A stretch of 64,000 nt of DNA from DASTEQ01 sp040905185 (GCA_040905185.1 JBBDRZ010000003.1:396794-460793), one strand, 5' to 3'; positions 41,812-50,788 are shown, numbered from the stretch's first letter. Notes: a model not told the origin generated them from the sequence alone. Made by a program: numbers and translations.

Positions 41812-42888
41812 TCAGGGATGGATCACGACCTTCACCGCGCCGTCCCGCCGCTCGTTGAACACGGCCAGCGCCTCGGCGAAGTCGCTCAGTGGGAAGTGGT
41901 GGGTAATGAGTGGTCTGACCCGAATGCGGCCGTCGCGAACCAGCGGGATCACCGCGCGCATCTCCCCCGCCGAGGCCCGAACGCCGACGAGGTCGATCTC
42001 GTCGAGCACCAGGCGCTGGAGGTCGAGTGCGGCCGGTGTAATGGGGATGCCGACCACGGCGCATCTCCCACCGCGCCGCAGCGAGGCGATGGCCGAGGTC
42101 AGGGACTCGGCGGTACCGGCACAGTCCAGGACGACGTCGGCGCCCCGTCCGTCGTTCATGTCGCGCACCGTCGCAGCCACGTCCGTGGCTTTCGTATCGA
42201 TCGTCGGGTGGCCCAGCTCCGCAGCTTTGGCAAGCCGCCCGCTGGTCGCCGGGCCGGGTGCCGCGACGATGACCGTGGCCGCACCCGAAACCAGCGCACA
42301 GTCCGCCGCCAGCAGCCCGATAGGTCCGGCACCCAGGATGAGGACCGTGTCGCCTGACTGGATCCGGCCACGGTTGGCCGTGTGCAGCGCGATGGAGGCG
42401 GGATCTAGGAGGGCACCGTCGGAGAAGTCCATGTCGTCCGGCAGCGGAAAGACGGCTTTGACGTTGTGGACGACGTATTCGGCCAGCGCGCCGGTCCAGT
42501 TGTGCCCGTAGTGGTGATGAAGGGCCTGGTTGCCGTAGTTCTCGCAAACGTTGTAGCGGCCCTCGACGCAACGGGCGCAGTAGCCACAGGCCGCGTGCGA
42601 CGTGCCGGCCACGCGCGTGCCCGGCGCGAAGCCATAGTCGTCGACGCCCGGTCCGATCTCAACCACCTCCCCTGCCCACTCGTGCCCGTTGGTGAATGGG
42701 AATCCCGGCGGCCAGAAGCCCGGGTACTCGCCATGCACCAGGTGCGAGTCGGTGCCGCAGATGGAGACAGCCCGCACCCGGCACAGCACTTCGTTGGGGC
42801 CGGGGGACGGGATCGCGACCGACCCCACCGCGAAGTCATTCGGCTTGGAGATGACCACCGCCTGCATCGACGGACCCCGGGTGCTCAT
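41812..42888 (-). CDS. zinc-dependent medium-chain alcohol dehydrogenase, 358 aa
   Basis: Catalytic zinc ligands are in ICGTDSH and NGHEWAG; the structural zinc site is CGYCARCVEGRYNVC. The NAD(P)-binding motif is LILGAGPIGLLAADCAL. The nearest types are threonine- or sorbitol-dehydrogenase-like enzymes. It would oxidise a secondary alcohol or polyol intermediate. The start ATG overlaps the cyclase stop (ATGA). Confidence 0.92.
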   Translation of the reverse strand: MSTRGPSMQAVVISKPNDFAVGSVAIPSPGPNEVLCRVRAVSICGTDSHLVHGEYPGFWPPGFPFTNGHEWAGEVVEIGPGVDDYGFAPGTRVAGTSHAACGYCARCVEGRYNVCENYGNQALHHHYGHNWTGALAEYVVHNVKAVFPLPDDMDFSDGALLDPASIALHTANRGRIQSGDTVLILGAGPIGLLAADCALVSGAATVIVAAPGPATSGRLAKAAELGHPTIDTKATDVAATVRDMNDGRGADVVLDCAGTAESLTSAIASLRRGGRCAVVGIPITPAALDLQRLVLDEIDLVGVRASAGEMRAVIPLVRDGRIRVRPLITHHFPLSDFAEALAVFNERRDGAVKVVIHP

Positions 42889-43784
42889 CTCACCGCCAAC
42901 GGATCGACCATCGAGCCGGTGGCCCCGCGGATCTTCAGGGGCAGCGCAACGAACAGGAACTCGTAGACCTTGTCACGCGCCAGCTCCTCCAGGTAGAGGC
43001 TCTCGAAGAGGTAGATGGCGTTCTCGATCAGCAGCAACGTGTGCACCGGCTGGGGATTGGCCGGGCTGCCTCGATCGGGTGCCGGCTGTACCTCGTAGGT
43101 CTCGGTATCGGTCCCGGTGCCGATGACGCCTCGCTTCAGGAGCCAGTGGGCGGCCGTGATGTCGGGTCCGGCCGTCTTGTGCGCGCGCATCCGCTCGGCA
43201 TCGGGCCAGAAGCCGAGGTAGCCCGTCCGAATCAGCACCACATCCCAGCGCCGAACCTCGACACCCTGGGCCGCGGCGATCGCCTCCAGTTCCGCCCCGC
43301 CGACGGCTGCTCCCGCAGGAAGGGCGTCGATTCCTCGATGTCGCGCCGCGTCCAGGAGCACTCCGCGTGTGAAGAAGGGGGGCAGCTTCTCGGCGTCGCC
43401 GACCGTCGGACCGGCATCGGTCAAGAACCGGTCGGTCGTCGCCCCACCATACCAGTGGTTGTCCTCGCCGATGGTCATGTGCGCCAAGGCGTCCACGTGG
43501 GCGCCCGAATGCGACGTCGCGGAGACGACCTCAGCCATGTAGCCCAGGCGGGCGTCGTTCGGCGGGCCCCACGGCTGGGCGCCACTGACCTTGATCCCCC
43601 GCGGGGTCCGGTGCATCGCCACCTGGAACGGGGGGTGGCCCGGGAAGAGCGGCATGCCGGGAAAACGACCGACCGACAGCGAGTAGGCGGCGCCGTCTCC
43701 AACGAGCCCGGCGGCCTCGATGCGCTTCTCGGCGGGCAGATCGCCGGCGGGTCCAACCTCTGGAATCCGCATGTCGGCGCTCAC
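42885..43784 (-). CDS. cyclase family protein (kynurenine-formamidase-like metal hydrolase), 299 aa
   Basis: The metal motif HSGAHVDALAHM corresponds to HxGTHxDxPxH of the PF04199 family, with Ala replacing the Thr and Pro. Other blocks are GVLLDAARHRG and RWDVVLIRTGYLGFW. These enzymes hydrolyse formamides, lactones or cyclic imides. GTG at 43784 overlaps the GntR stop (GTGA); an ATG four codons later is an alternative. Confidence 0.88.
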   Translation of the reverse strand: MSADMRIPEVGPAGDLPAEKRIEAAGLVGDGAAYSLSVGRFPGMPLFPGHPPFQVAMHRTPRGIKVSGAQPWGPPNDARLGYMAEVVSATSHSGAHVDALAHMTIGEDNHWYGGATTDRFLTDAGPTVGDAEKLPPFFTRGVLLDAARHRGIDALPAGAAVGGAELEAIAAAQGVEVRRWDVVLIRTGYLGFWPDAERMRAHKTAGPDITAAHWLLKRGVIGTGTDTETYEVQPAPDRGSPANPQPVHTLLLIENAIYLFESLYLEELARDKVYEFLFVALPLKIRGATGSMVDPLAVR

Positions 43785-44479
43785 GGTCGCGCGTCCTCCG
43801 CCACCTGGCTCGACTCCTCACGCGCCGCCGCTGTGGCATCCTCGACCTCGTGCATGTGCTCGCGCATGGACCGATCGGCCATCTCAGGATCTCCCGCCTC
43901 GAGGGCCGCCAGGAGCTTCTGGTGGCGCCTCGCCAGCCAGATCAGGTCGACGCCCGGAAGGGTGGCCGTGATGTAGGTCCGCAGGAACGGCTCGAGCATC
44001 TGCCACGCGCGCTCCAGTGCGTCGTTCTTGGCAGCCCGCATGATCGTCTCGTGGAACTCTGCGTTCTTGACGGCGTGAGCGTGGGGATCGCCGTGCTCCG
44101 CCGCGTCGAGCATCTCGGCCATGAGTCGGCGGAGCGCCGAGAGCTCGGCCGCGCTGATGGATGTGGCGGCCGTGCGGGCCCCGAGGGCCTCGAGCTCGGT
44201 GCGGACCTTGATCGCGTCGATGAGCTCCTTGTGCGACGGTGCGCGAACGCGGGCGCCCTGGAACGGCCTGATCTCGACCACACCGAGGCTGGTAAGCGCC
44301 CGGATCGCCTCACGCACCGGCGCCTGGCTCGTCCCGAACTGCCGCGCGATCTGCGTCTCGACGATGCGCGCTCCAGGCTTCAGGCGACTGGCGACGATCC
44401 ACTCCAGCAATCGATCCTTGATCGCCTCGCTCAGCACCGTGCGCTCGATCTCGCCGTCCAGCGATGCGTTCGCCGTCAT
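43781..44479 (-). CDS. GntR-family transcriptional regulator, FadR/FCD type, 232 aa
   Basis: The winged helix (~20-75) reads LSEAIKDRLLEWIVASRLKP, GARIVETQIARQFGTSQAPV, REAIRALTSLGVVEI. The FCD effector domain (~90-220) contains the metal-ligand pattern RTELEALGARTAA, HAVKNAEFHETIMRAA and HQKLLAALEAGD. Such regulators are released by a pathway carboxylate. It sits in the operon it probably controls; the palindrome at 46737-46748 is a candidate operator. ATGA overlaps with the transketolase gene. Confidence 0.93.
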   Translation of the reverse strand: MTANASLDGEIERTVLSEAIKDRLLEWIVASRLKPGARIVETQIARQFGTSQAPVREAIRALTSLGVVEIRPFQGARVRAPSHKELIDAIKVRTELEALGARTAATSISAAELSALRRLMAEMLDAAEHGDPHAHAVKNAEFHETIMRAAKNDALERAWQMLEPFLRTYITATLPGVDLIWLARRHQKLLAALEAGDPEMADRSMREHMHEVEDATAAAREESSQVAEDARP

Positions 44480-45450
44480 TGCGGGCCACGCTTGGTTGCG
44501 ACCAGGTCAGCAACCGCCTCGGCCACGCGCTCGGCCGAGAGCCCGTACTTGTCGAGGAGGGCGTCGTCCGGTCCGGATTCGCCGTAGATGTCCTGGATGC
44601 CGAGCCTCTCCACCCGCACCGGGTACGTGGCCGAGAGCGTCTCGGCGACCGCTCCGCCGAGCCCTCCGATTACCGTGTGCTCCTCGACGGTGATGACGAA
44701 CCCCGTCCTGGCCGCCGCGTCCACGATCGCGTCGCTGTCGATGGGCTTGAGCGTCGGCACATGTAGCAGTTGGACGTCGATCCCGCGGACGGCGAGGAGC
44801 TCCGCGGCCTCGAGCGTGCGCGCCGTCTGGGTTCCCGTGGACATCAGCGTGATGTCGGATCCCTCCCTCACGACCACCGCCTTGCCCAGTTCGAATTCAT
44901 AGCCCTCGTCGAAGACGATGGGAGTGGCCGGGCGCGAGAGTCGGAGGTAGACCGGACCGACGTGCCGCGTGATGACGCCCAGCGCCTTGCGCGTCTCAAC
45001 CTCATCCGCCGGCGAGACCACGGTCATGCCCGCCAGGGAGCGCATGACGGCCACGTCGTTGAACATCAGGTGAGTCTTGCCGGTCATGCCTGCGAGGAGC
45101 CCCGCATAGCCCCCGGTGATCTTCACGTTCAGATCGGTCTGCGCGATGAGCACCCGAATCGAGTCCAGTGCGCGCGCCACCGCGAAGCAGGCAAACGTGC
45201 TCACGTACGGGATCAGGCCGAGCGAGGCCATCCCGGCGGCCACGCCCAGCAGGTTCTGCTCCGCGATACCCATTTGGTAGAACCGATCCGGGTGTGCCGC
45301 CTCGAAGATGTCCGCTCGGGTCGAGCTCCCGAGGTCGCCATCAAGCACCACGATTCGCGGTTCGGTCTTGCCTAGCTCCGCGATGGCCTCACCGAAGGCC
45401 TCGCGCAGCGACTTGCCCAGCGGAAGTCGTGCGGTTGCTGGCGCGCTCAC
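44476..45450 (-). CDS. transketolase C-terminal subunit, 324 aa
   Basis: The pyrimidine-binding and C-terminal domains of a split transketolase: GIAEQNLLGVAAGMASLGLIPYVSTF with the catalytic Glu, then the C-terminal block TLKPIDSDAIVDAAARTGFV and VEEHTVIGGLGGAVAE. It pairs with the N-terminal subunit directly upstream (4-nt overlap). Split transketolases are often found in catabolic islands, where they transfer two-carbon units. Start at the GTGA overlap, 45450. Confidence 0.93.
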   Translation of the reverse strand: MSAPATARLPLGKSLREAFGEAIAELGKTEPRIVVLDGDLGSSTRADIFEAAHPDRFYQMGIAEQNLLGVAAGMASLGLIPYVSTFACFAVARALDSIRVLIAQTDLNVKITGGYAGLLAGMTGKTHLMFNDVAVMRSLAGMTVVSPADEVETRKALGVITRHVGPVYLRLSRPATPIVFDEGYEFELGKAVVVREGSDITLMSTGTQTARTLEAAELLAVRGIDVQLLHVPTLKPIDSDAIVDAAARTGFVITVEEHTVIGGLGGAVAETLSATYPVRVERLGIQDIYGESGPDDALLDKYGLSAERVAEAVADLVATKRGPQ

Positions 45451-46322
45451 GGCGCCCTCTCCAGCTCGCCCTGCTCGCCTAACTCGCGCATGGCCGCGGC
45501 CAGCTCATCCGCCGTCGGCGTCCGGCTGTGCCAGGTGAAGTCGCCTTCCATGAAGGAGACGCCCTTGCCCTTGACCGTGTGGGCGATCACGGCAATCGGA
45601 GCGCCCTGACCACGCGGAAGGTCCCCAAGAACCTCGAGGATCTGGCGGAGGTCGTGCCCGTCGACTTCGACCACGTGCCACCCGAAGCTCATCCACCGAT
45701 CGGCCAGCTCCGAACCGGGGTACGGCGTCATCCTCTCGGTCAGGCTCGATCCTCTCCAGCCGAACTGCTGGAGCTTGTTGTGGTCGATGACCACCACCAG
45801 GTTGTCGAGACCGTACCGGCTGGCAACGTGCGCACCTTCCCAGATGATGCCCTCGTTGCACTCGCCGTCGCCCACCATCACGTAGGTCGTGAAGTCCTTG
45901 CCCAGGTGCTTAGCGCCGAGCGCGATGCCGACCCCGGCCGAGAACCCCAGACCGAGCGATCCGCTCGACATGTCGAGGCCATCGAGCTTCGTCATGTCGG
46001 GGTGACCCTGGAGACGGCTGTCGATCGCGTCGAAGGTCATGAGCTCCTCGAGCGGGAAGTAGCCCCGCAGCGCCATGACCGCGTATTGCGCGATTGAGCT
46101 GTGTCCCTTCGAGAGGATGAACCGATCCCGATCGGGCCAGGATGGCTCTTCGGGTCGTACCCGCAGGACCACGAAGTAGAGCGCCGTCAGCAGCTCCACT
46201 GCCGAGAGCGGACCGCCCAGGTGGCCTCCCTTGGCGTGCTCGATGGCTCGGACGATTCCGACGCGGGCGCGCCGGGCGATCTCCTCCAGCTCCGCGACGC
46301 TCGGCGTTGTCGCCTGCATCAC
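45447..46322 (-). CDS. transketolase N-terminal subunit, 291 aa
   Basis: The thiamine-diphosphate-binding half: RFILSKGHSSIAQYAVMALRG, GSLGLGFSAGVGIALGAKHLG and MVGDGECNEGIIWEGAHVAS (the GDGx25-NN-type motif; NKLQQFGW). The His at GHS and the cofactor Asp in GDGE are present. ATG overlaps the cupin stop (ATGA). With the preceding entry it forms one functional enzyme. Confidence 0.93.
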   Translation of the reverse strand: MMQATTPSVAELEEIARRARVGIVRAIEHAKGGHLGGPLSAVELLTALYFVVLRVRPEEPSWPDRDRFILSKGHSSIAQYAVMALRGYFPLEELMTFDAIDSRLQGHPDMTKLDGLDMSSGSLGLGFSAGVGIALGAKHLGKDFTTYVMVGDGECNEGIIWEGAHVASRYGLDNLVVVIDHNKLQQFGWRGSSLTERMTPYPGSELADRWMSFGWHVVEVDGHDLRQILEVLGDLPRGQGAPIAVIAHTVKGKGVSFMEGDFTWHSRTPTADELAAAMRELGEQGELERAP

Positions 46323-46738
46323 GATTGCTCGCGGTCGCCTTCGCCAGCTGTCGGCTCGTATGCACCAGGCACGACTGGTGGCGAGAAGATGGTTACCATC
46401 TCGAGCCCCTCCGCTGAAGCGACAGTGGCGTGGTGCAGACCGATCGGGATGAAGACCGCGGTTCCGGGCTCGAGATCGAACGTCCCCGCCGGCGTGACGA
46501 GCTGGCCGCGGCCAGCAGTGATGTAGATGACCTCCTCGGCTGCGTCATGGACGTGTCCTGTTGGACTCGCACCGGCATCGAAGACCGAGTAGCCGATGCT
46601 CGTGTTCCGAGCGTCGGAGCGTTCTGGCCCCAGGTAGTAGAGCCAGTGCCTCCCGGGCAGCGGGAAGATCTCGGCATCTTCTCGTCGGACGGCTATGGGC
46701 AGTGCAGAGGCGTGCTCTGTCGTCTGCGGACCCTCCAT
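46319..46738 (-). CDS. cupin-domain protein, 139 aa
   Basis: A single cupin_2 barrel: GHVHDAAEEVIYITAGRGQL (metal-binding His-x-His...Glu) and PIGLHHATVASAEGLEMVTIF (second His). Small cupins in catabolic operons act as isomerases, epimerases, dioxygenases or sensors. First gene of the operon. The ATG at 46738 is only a few nt after the predicted transcription start, so translation would be almost leaderless. Confidence 0.88.
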   Translation of the reverse strand: MEGPQTTEHASALPIAVRREDAEIFPLPGRHWLYYLGPERSDARNTSIGYSVFDAGASPTGHVHDAAEEVIYITAGRGQLVTPAGTFDLEPGTAVFIPIGLHHATVASAEGLEMVTIFSPPVVPGAYEPTAGEGDREQS

Positions 46739-46779
46739 AATCGATTATCGATGATATGCCCGTAGATTTGGCGGGTCAA
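46737..46779 (-). promoter_or_regulatory. island operon promoter and candidate GntR operator
   Basis: On the minus strand, -35 TTGACC (46779-46774), 17-nt spacer, -10 TATCAT (46756-46751). The perfect palindrome ATAATCGATTAT (46737-46748) covers the expected start of transcription and the start codon, within an AT-rich patch of repeated ATCGAT. Repressor binding here would block the operon. The GntR assignment is inference. Confidence 0.6.
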
Positions 46780-46849
46780 CGAGGGCGTGGGTGGCGGGCG
46801 GAACGTTGCCGTGTCCCGCGCCCTAGGCGATGGCCAGTGGCTCGGATGC

Positions 46850-47639
46850 ATCAGTAACATCCGATACATTCACCAGGTCCTGCACGCCGCCTTGGCGCCT
46901 GCGCTTGGCATGCACGCCGTCGTCCCTAAAGCTGCGTCAGGCGCCGCGCCACCCAGACCGGCGCAGCGCGAAATGCTGTACCTGACCCCGGACGCGGCCC
47001 GGCGTTTCTCCTTGCGGCGATAGAAGGCGATCCACTGGAGCCGCTGTACACCCTGGCGCTGACGAATGGCATGCGGCTCAGGGAACTCCTTTGGGTTGCG
47101 GTGGCATGCGGTTGACGAGGGCGATCTGCAGGTCCGGGTCACGCTGACGCGGACCGCGGGCGGTTGGAGCCTCACCCGAGCCAAAGACGCCTAGGAGCCG
47201 GCGCCGGATCGCCCTCTCGACGACGGCCATCGCCGCGCTCCGTCGGCAGAAGCCTCGGCAAGCCGAGACTCGGTTGCGGGCTGGCGAGTCCTGGACAGAC
47301 CCTGAACCGCTGTTCGGATCTCGGATTACTGAACGGCGGCTCCGTCCGGCGCTCAAGAGGGCAGGTCTGCCGATGATTCGCTTCGACCTGCGGCACACCG
47401 CCGCGACCCTGATGCTCACCGCCGGCGTGAACCCGAAGGTCGTCTCACAGATGGTCGGCCACAGCAGCGTGGCCATCACCTTGGACCGCTACTCACACGT
47501 CATCCCGACGATGCAGGCGGAAGCGGCGCTGCGGATGGACCAGCTGCTCTCGTATCCAGAAAGGGTCCAACAAGGGTGCGGCGGATTCCGCGGACAGCAA
47601 GAAGCCCCGATCCACGCTCAGATCGGGACCGAAGGATGA
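46850..47639 (+). pseudogene. tyrosine integrase, multiply frameshifted
   Basis: Pieces of a phage-type integrase lie in successive frames: a core-binding piece (IRYIHQVLHAALAPAL, EMLYLTPDAARRF), the first catalytic Arg (TNGMRLRELL), then WHAVDEGDLQVRVTLTR, and finally a long intact piece with FDLRHTAATLMLTAGVNPKV, MVGHSSVAITLDRYSHVIP carrying the catalytic His/Arg and Tyr. At least three frame changes (near 47015, 47090 and 47180) disrupt it, and the N-terminal SAM-like region is missing. It lies at the right edge of the catabolic island beside the right repeat, and probably mobilised it once. Confidence 0.8.
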
Positions 47640-47643
47640 GCGT

Positions 47644-47869
47644 TGGTACCGCATACCGGAATCGCGGCAAACGTCCGGCGGGTTCCGACTGAGTACGGTT
47701 GTTACGGTGGGTCCCGACCGGCTCCGGTGGGTCCCGACCGGCTTGAGGGTACGAACGAGGGTACAGAGACAGCCTCGACGAAGCGGTTAACAGCCGCCGG
47801 ACTTCCTCCCCCATTCGTGCTCAGAATCGGTCGCGTGGGCGCCAATGAGAGTCATGCTGAGAGTCACGC
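47644..47869 (+). repeat. right island boundary: 17-mer, tandem repeats and 88-bp repeat
   Basis: TGGTACCGCATACCGGA (47644-47660), CGGTGGGTCCCGACCGGCT twice (47705-47723, 47725-47743), two related 12-mers beginning GAGGGTAC (47745-47768), and the 88-bp copy (47782-47869) ending with two tandem TGAGAGTCAYGC 12-mers. The 88-mer is a direct repeat of 29601-29688. No gene is supported in 47640-47905. Confidence 0.6.
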
Positions 47870-47908
47870 GGGTTAACGAGCACGCGCAGGGAACGCCGGT
47901 GGGGTGCA

Positions 47909-50617
47909 TCACGCAGTTCCAACTCGTCCCCGCCTCGGGCGCGGCGTCACGGCAGGTGCCGGTGTGACGCTTAGGCTCTTCGGAATGGGACCCACGTCAA
48001 AGCCGTAGCGCTGCCCACGTCGCGCGTATGCTGCCGCACCCCCTTCGAGCAACTGGCAGACATGCCGCAGTGTGGCCGGGTGATCGACGGCGCCGGCATC
48101 CAGCACTTTCCCTCTCCCCTCTTCCGCATAGAGCGGAACAACCAACTCCGCGTCGCCCAGGACAGTGAGGTTCGCGTTGTGCGTTGCGATAACGACCTGG
48201 CGTCGCTCCTTGGCTTGCTCAAGATGCCCGACAACTGCGGACGCGATGTACGGGGCGTCGAGGTGGTCCTCGGGCTGATCGATGACGAGTGGGTCTGAGC
48301 GATCTGCGCATAGCAAGAGGCTGAGCAGCACCGAGTGCTGTTGGCCGGTGGAGAGATGGTCAAAGCCCCGAGCAACGCCATGCTCGGCGTCCTTCACGTC
48401 GATCTGCGGAAGGTCCTCCAGCCGCATCGTCTCCAGCTCGAATCGCTCTTCTAAGCCCAGCGATGCGATCTCCTCCATGTCGTCAGTGGTGAAGAAGCGC
48501 TGTCCGTCCCCATTCGTGTCGATCAGGGTGGCGATAGGAGTGAGGTCACCCAGGGTGATGTGCTCGGCAAACTCCCACGGGAGCATCCTCAGCACCAGCC
48601 GCCTAAGCCGATCAGCTTTGAACCCGAAACGCGGTCCGAGCCAGTCACGCCATGGCTTGCGGACGCCCGCGTGGGTGTAGCTGACTGAGACCGTCATACC
48701 CCGGGTCGACTCGTTGGCGCGTTTCGTGACGAGCCGCAAGGTGGCGCGTCGTCGCTCGTAGATCAGCCGGCGACACTCTCGCAGCTGGAGCAATAGGCCC
48801 TCGCGCTCCTTCAATGCTGCGGTATGGAGCTTCCGCTTCTCCTCCATCTCCGCGATGCGCTTGGTCAGGGAGCCAAGACGCTCTCCCATCTGCCGCAGTG
48901 CGCCGACCTGCACCCTGAGCCCCTGCGACTCCAGCTCCTTTTGCTTTTCCTGGCGACGAGTCTCCCATCGCGCGTGCTCGGCCTGCCACTGTGCAATCAC
49001 CGCTGTCACCTTAACTGCGGCGGCCTTGATGCTCCCAGTATGGGCTGCGTCTGCGCTCTTGAGCTGCCTATTCAGTTCATCGAGAGCCTTCTCCAGTGGC
49101 TGTCGAACAAGGCTGATCGGCCGCTGGCCCAGGTCCGTGTTCGTCTCACTGGCGATGGCATCGAGGTCCGGCAGGATCGCGGTGGCACGCGCCGCCGCGA
49201 GACGCTCCAACCGCTCCTGAATCTGATCGATGAGTGCTGCTTGGCTCGCAAGGAGGCGCGCCCACTTGGCTATCTCCTCCAGCTTGCCCGTTTCAGCTGC
49301 TTTGATGGTTGCCTCAAGCTTCGTGCGCTCATCGGCCGCCTGCTTGTAGTCGGCTGCGCGAAATGCGGTGCGGATAACCTCGGCGGCGTTGTCCGCCAGC
49401 CGGTCAAGCACATCTCGTTCGGCGTCTTGTTCCTTGTCCAGCTCGCAGAAGGTGTCGAGGTAGGCGAGCATCTGCAGCCGCTGCGTGCGGTAGTCGCTCG
49501 CCACGAGACCCGTCTCCCCCTGACCCAGATCAGCCAAGGGGAGGTCCACCGGGAAGCCTGCCTCGTCGTATGGATCCTGACCGCGCTCCCGGGTTGCCGC
49601 GCGCTCGGTCCCCGCCGCGTCCACGAAGCGGACGATCGTTCGCTCCGGCATCCGCTGCGGATCGTCAGGGTCCTCGTCCTCGGGCAGCTCGGAACCTAGG
49701 GCGGCTCGCATGGCGAGGAGGGCGGTTGACTTCCCGGATCCCCGCCCCCCGATGAGGCAGTTCAGGTTCTGGGCGAAGTCCATGGTGACGCCATCGAGGA
49801 ACCCGCCCTCGAAGGTGGCCGAGAGCAGATGAGAGAAGGATGCTGGCAGCTCCGCTTCGAGCTTGCACCGCGACTTCGGGTTGTTAACCAGCGCGTTCTT
49901 CACTGCGGTGTAAGTGATGTCCCCGACGCGCAGGCGGGTCAGTGGGCGATTGGTGCCGTCCTTCCCGACCAGTGAGCTGTCGTGGGCATCAGACGACATC
50001 ACGCGGGCGAGCCCTCGCTCTCGCAGCTCCTCGACCCGCTGCCTCGCCAACCAGGCGTCGCGACGGGACTCATCCGTATCGCCTTCGGAGAACCACGCTC
50101 GCAGATTGGCGAGGTCGTAGAACTCCACGCCGGCAAGCACAGGGTGAGACAAGACGTCTACCAGTTCACCTCGGGCGATGGACGCCTGGATCCCGTCATC
50201 CGCGTCGCAATGCGCGATGATCGCGATGCCCTTGCGCCGCCCGATCTCGTTCAGCAGGTGAAGCATGGTCCTCGACGATCTGCGAGTCCCATCCGGCAAC
50301 CGGGCGCCAAGGTCGAGGTTGTCTGGGGTCGCGAAGGCGTCCAAGTCATCGAGGGCGTCCGGCGAGAAGAGGGCTAGCACATGACCGTCTCGGCTTGTGA
50401 CCTCGACTCCGGGAAGCACAAGCAGGGGCTTCGGCTCTGCGGCTTTCACCGCGTCTCGGACGAAGCGCGCCGAGTTGTGGTCCGTGACGCCAAGGACCTC
50501 GATCCCGCGGTCGATCGCCGCGTCGATAAAGTCCTCAATCGGCTGGACCGGTTCTTCCCGTCCGTCAGGGACGAGATGAACGTGCAAGTCTGCTCGAACG
50601 AAACGCGCCCCTGCCAT
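47909..50617 (-). CDS. PHP-domain plus SMC-like ATPase (TrlF-like), 902 aa
   Basis: Residues 1-230 form a PHP metal-dependent phosphoesterase: DLHVHLVPDG, GVTDHNSA, IAHCDADDG and SSDAHDSS. Residues ~280-900 are an ABC/SMC-type ATPase: Walker A CLIGGRGSGKSTALL (~290), a long coiled-coil insertion (~390-640), a signature-like FDHLSTGQQHSVLLSLLLC and Walker B LVIDQPEDHLDAPY (~775). This PHP-ATPase architecture is annotated as TrlF-family and occurs in defence or nucleic-acid-repair contexts. ATG at 50617. It lies directly outside the island's right repeat. Confidence 0.85.
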   Translation of the reverse strand: MAGARFVRADLHVHLVPDGREEPVQPIEDFIDAAIDRGIEVLGVTDHNSARFVRDAVKAAEPKPLLVLPGVEVTSRDGHVLALFSPDALDDLDAFATPDNLDLGARLPDGTRRSSRTMLHLLNEIGRRKGIAIIAHCDADDGIQASIARGELVDVLSHPVLAGVEFYDLANLRAWFSEGDTDESRRDAWLARQRVEELRERGLARVMSSDAHDSSLVGKDGTNRPLTRLRVGDITYTAVKNALVNNPKSRCKLEAELPASFSHLLSATFEGGFLDGVTMDFAQNLNCLIGGRGSGKSTALLAMRAALGSELPEDEDPDDPQRMPERTIVRFVDAAGTERAATRERGQDPYDEAGFPVDLPLADLGQGETGLVASDYRTQRLQMLAYLDTFCELDKEQDAERDVLDRLADNAAEVIRTAFRAADYKQAADERTKLEATIKAAETGKLEEIAKWARLLASQAALIDQIQERLERLAAARATAILPDLDAIASETNTDLGQRPISLVRQPLEKALDELNRQLKSADAAHTGSIKAAAVKVTAVIAQWQAEHARWETRRQEKQKELESQGLRVQVGALRQMGERLGSLTKRIAEMEEKRKLHTAALKEREGLLLQLRECRRLIYERRRATLRLVTKRANESTRGMTVSVSYTHAGVRKPWRDWLGPRFGFKADRLRRLVLRMLPWEFAEHITLGDLTPIATLIDTNGDGQRFFTTDDMEEIASLGLEERFELETMRLEDLPQIDVKDAEHGVARGFDHLSTGQQHSVLLSLLLCADRSDPLVIDQPEDHLDAPYIASAVVGHLEQAKERRQVVIATHNANLTVLGDAELVVPLYAEEGRGKVLDAGAVDHPATLRHVCQLLEGGAAAYARRGQRYGFDVGPIPKSLSVTPAPAVTPRPRRGRVGTA

Positions 50618-50730
50618 TCACACCCCTCTCAGTCGGCCGCGGTAGACGATGGCGTGCTTGTCGTATCTGGTGGTCAGCCCGCGCCAGTGTCGTCCTAGGT
50701 CAGACGTCACGATTACACCTAACAACAAGC

Positions 50731-50760
50731 AGGAAGCCAGGAGATATCTCCTGGCTTCCT
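50731..50760. terminator. perfect 30-bp palindrome, possible bidirectional terminator
   Basis: AGGAAGCCAGGAGAT is followed immediately by its exact reverse complement. It lies 28 bp beyond the 3' end of the Trp/Pro-rich gene (minus strand). No clean U-tract follows on either strand, so termination is uncertain. Confidence 0.45.
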
Positions 50761-50788
50761 AAACCTCGATGGACTCGGTATTGCCTCG

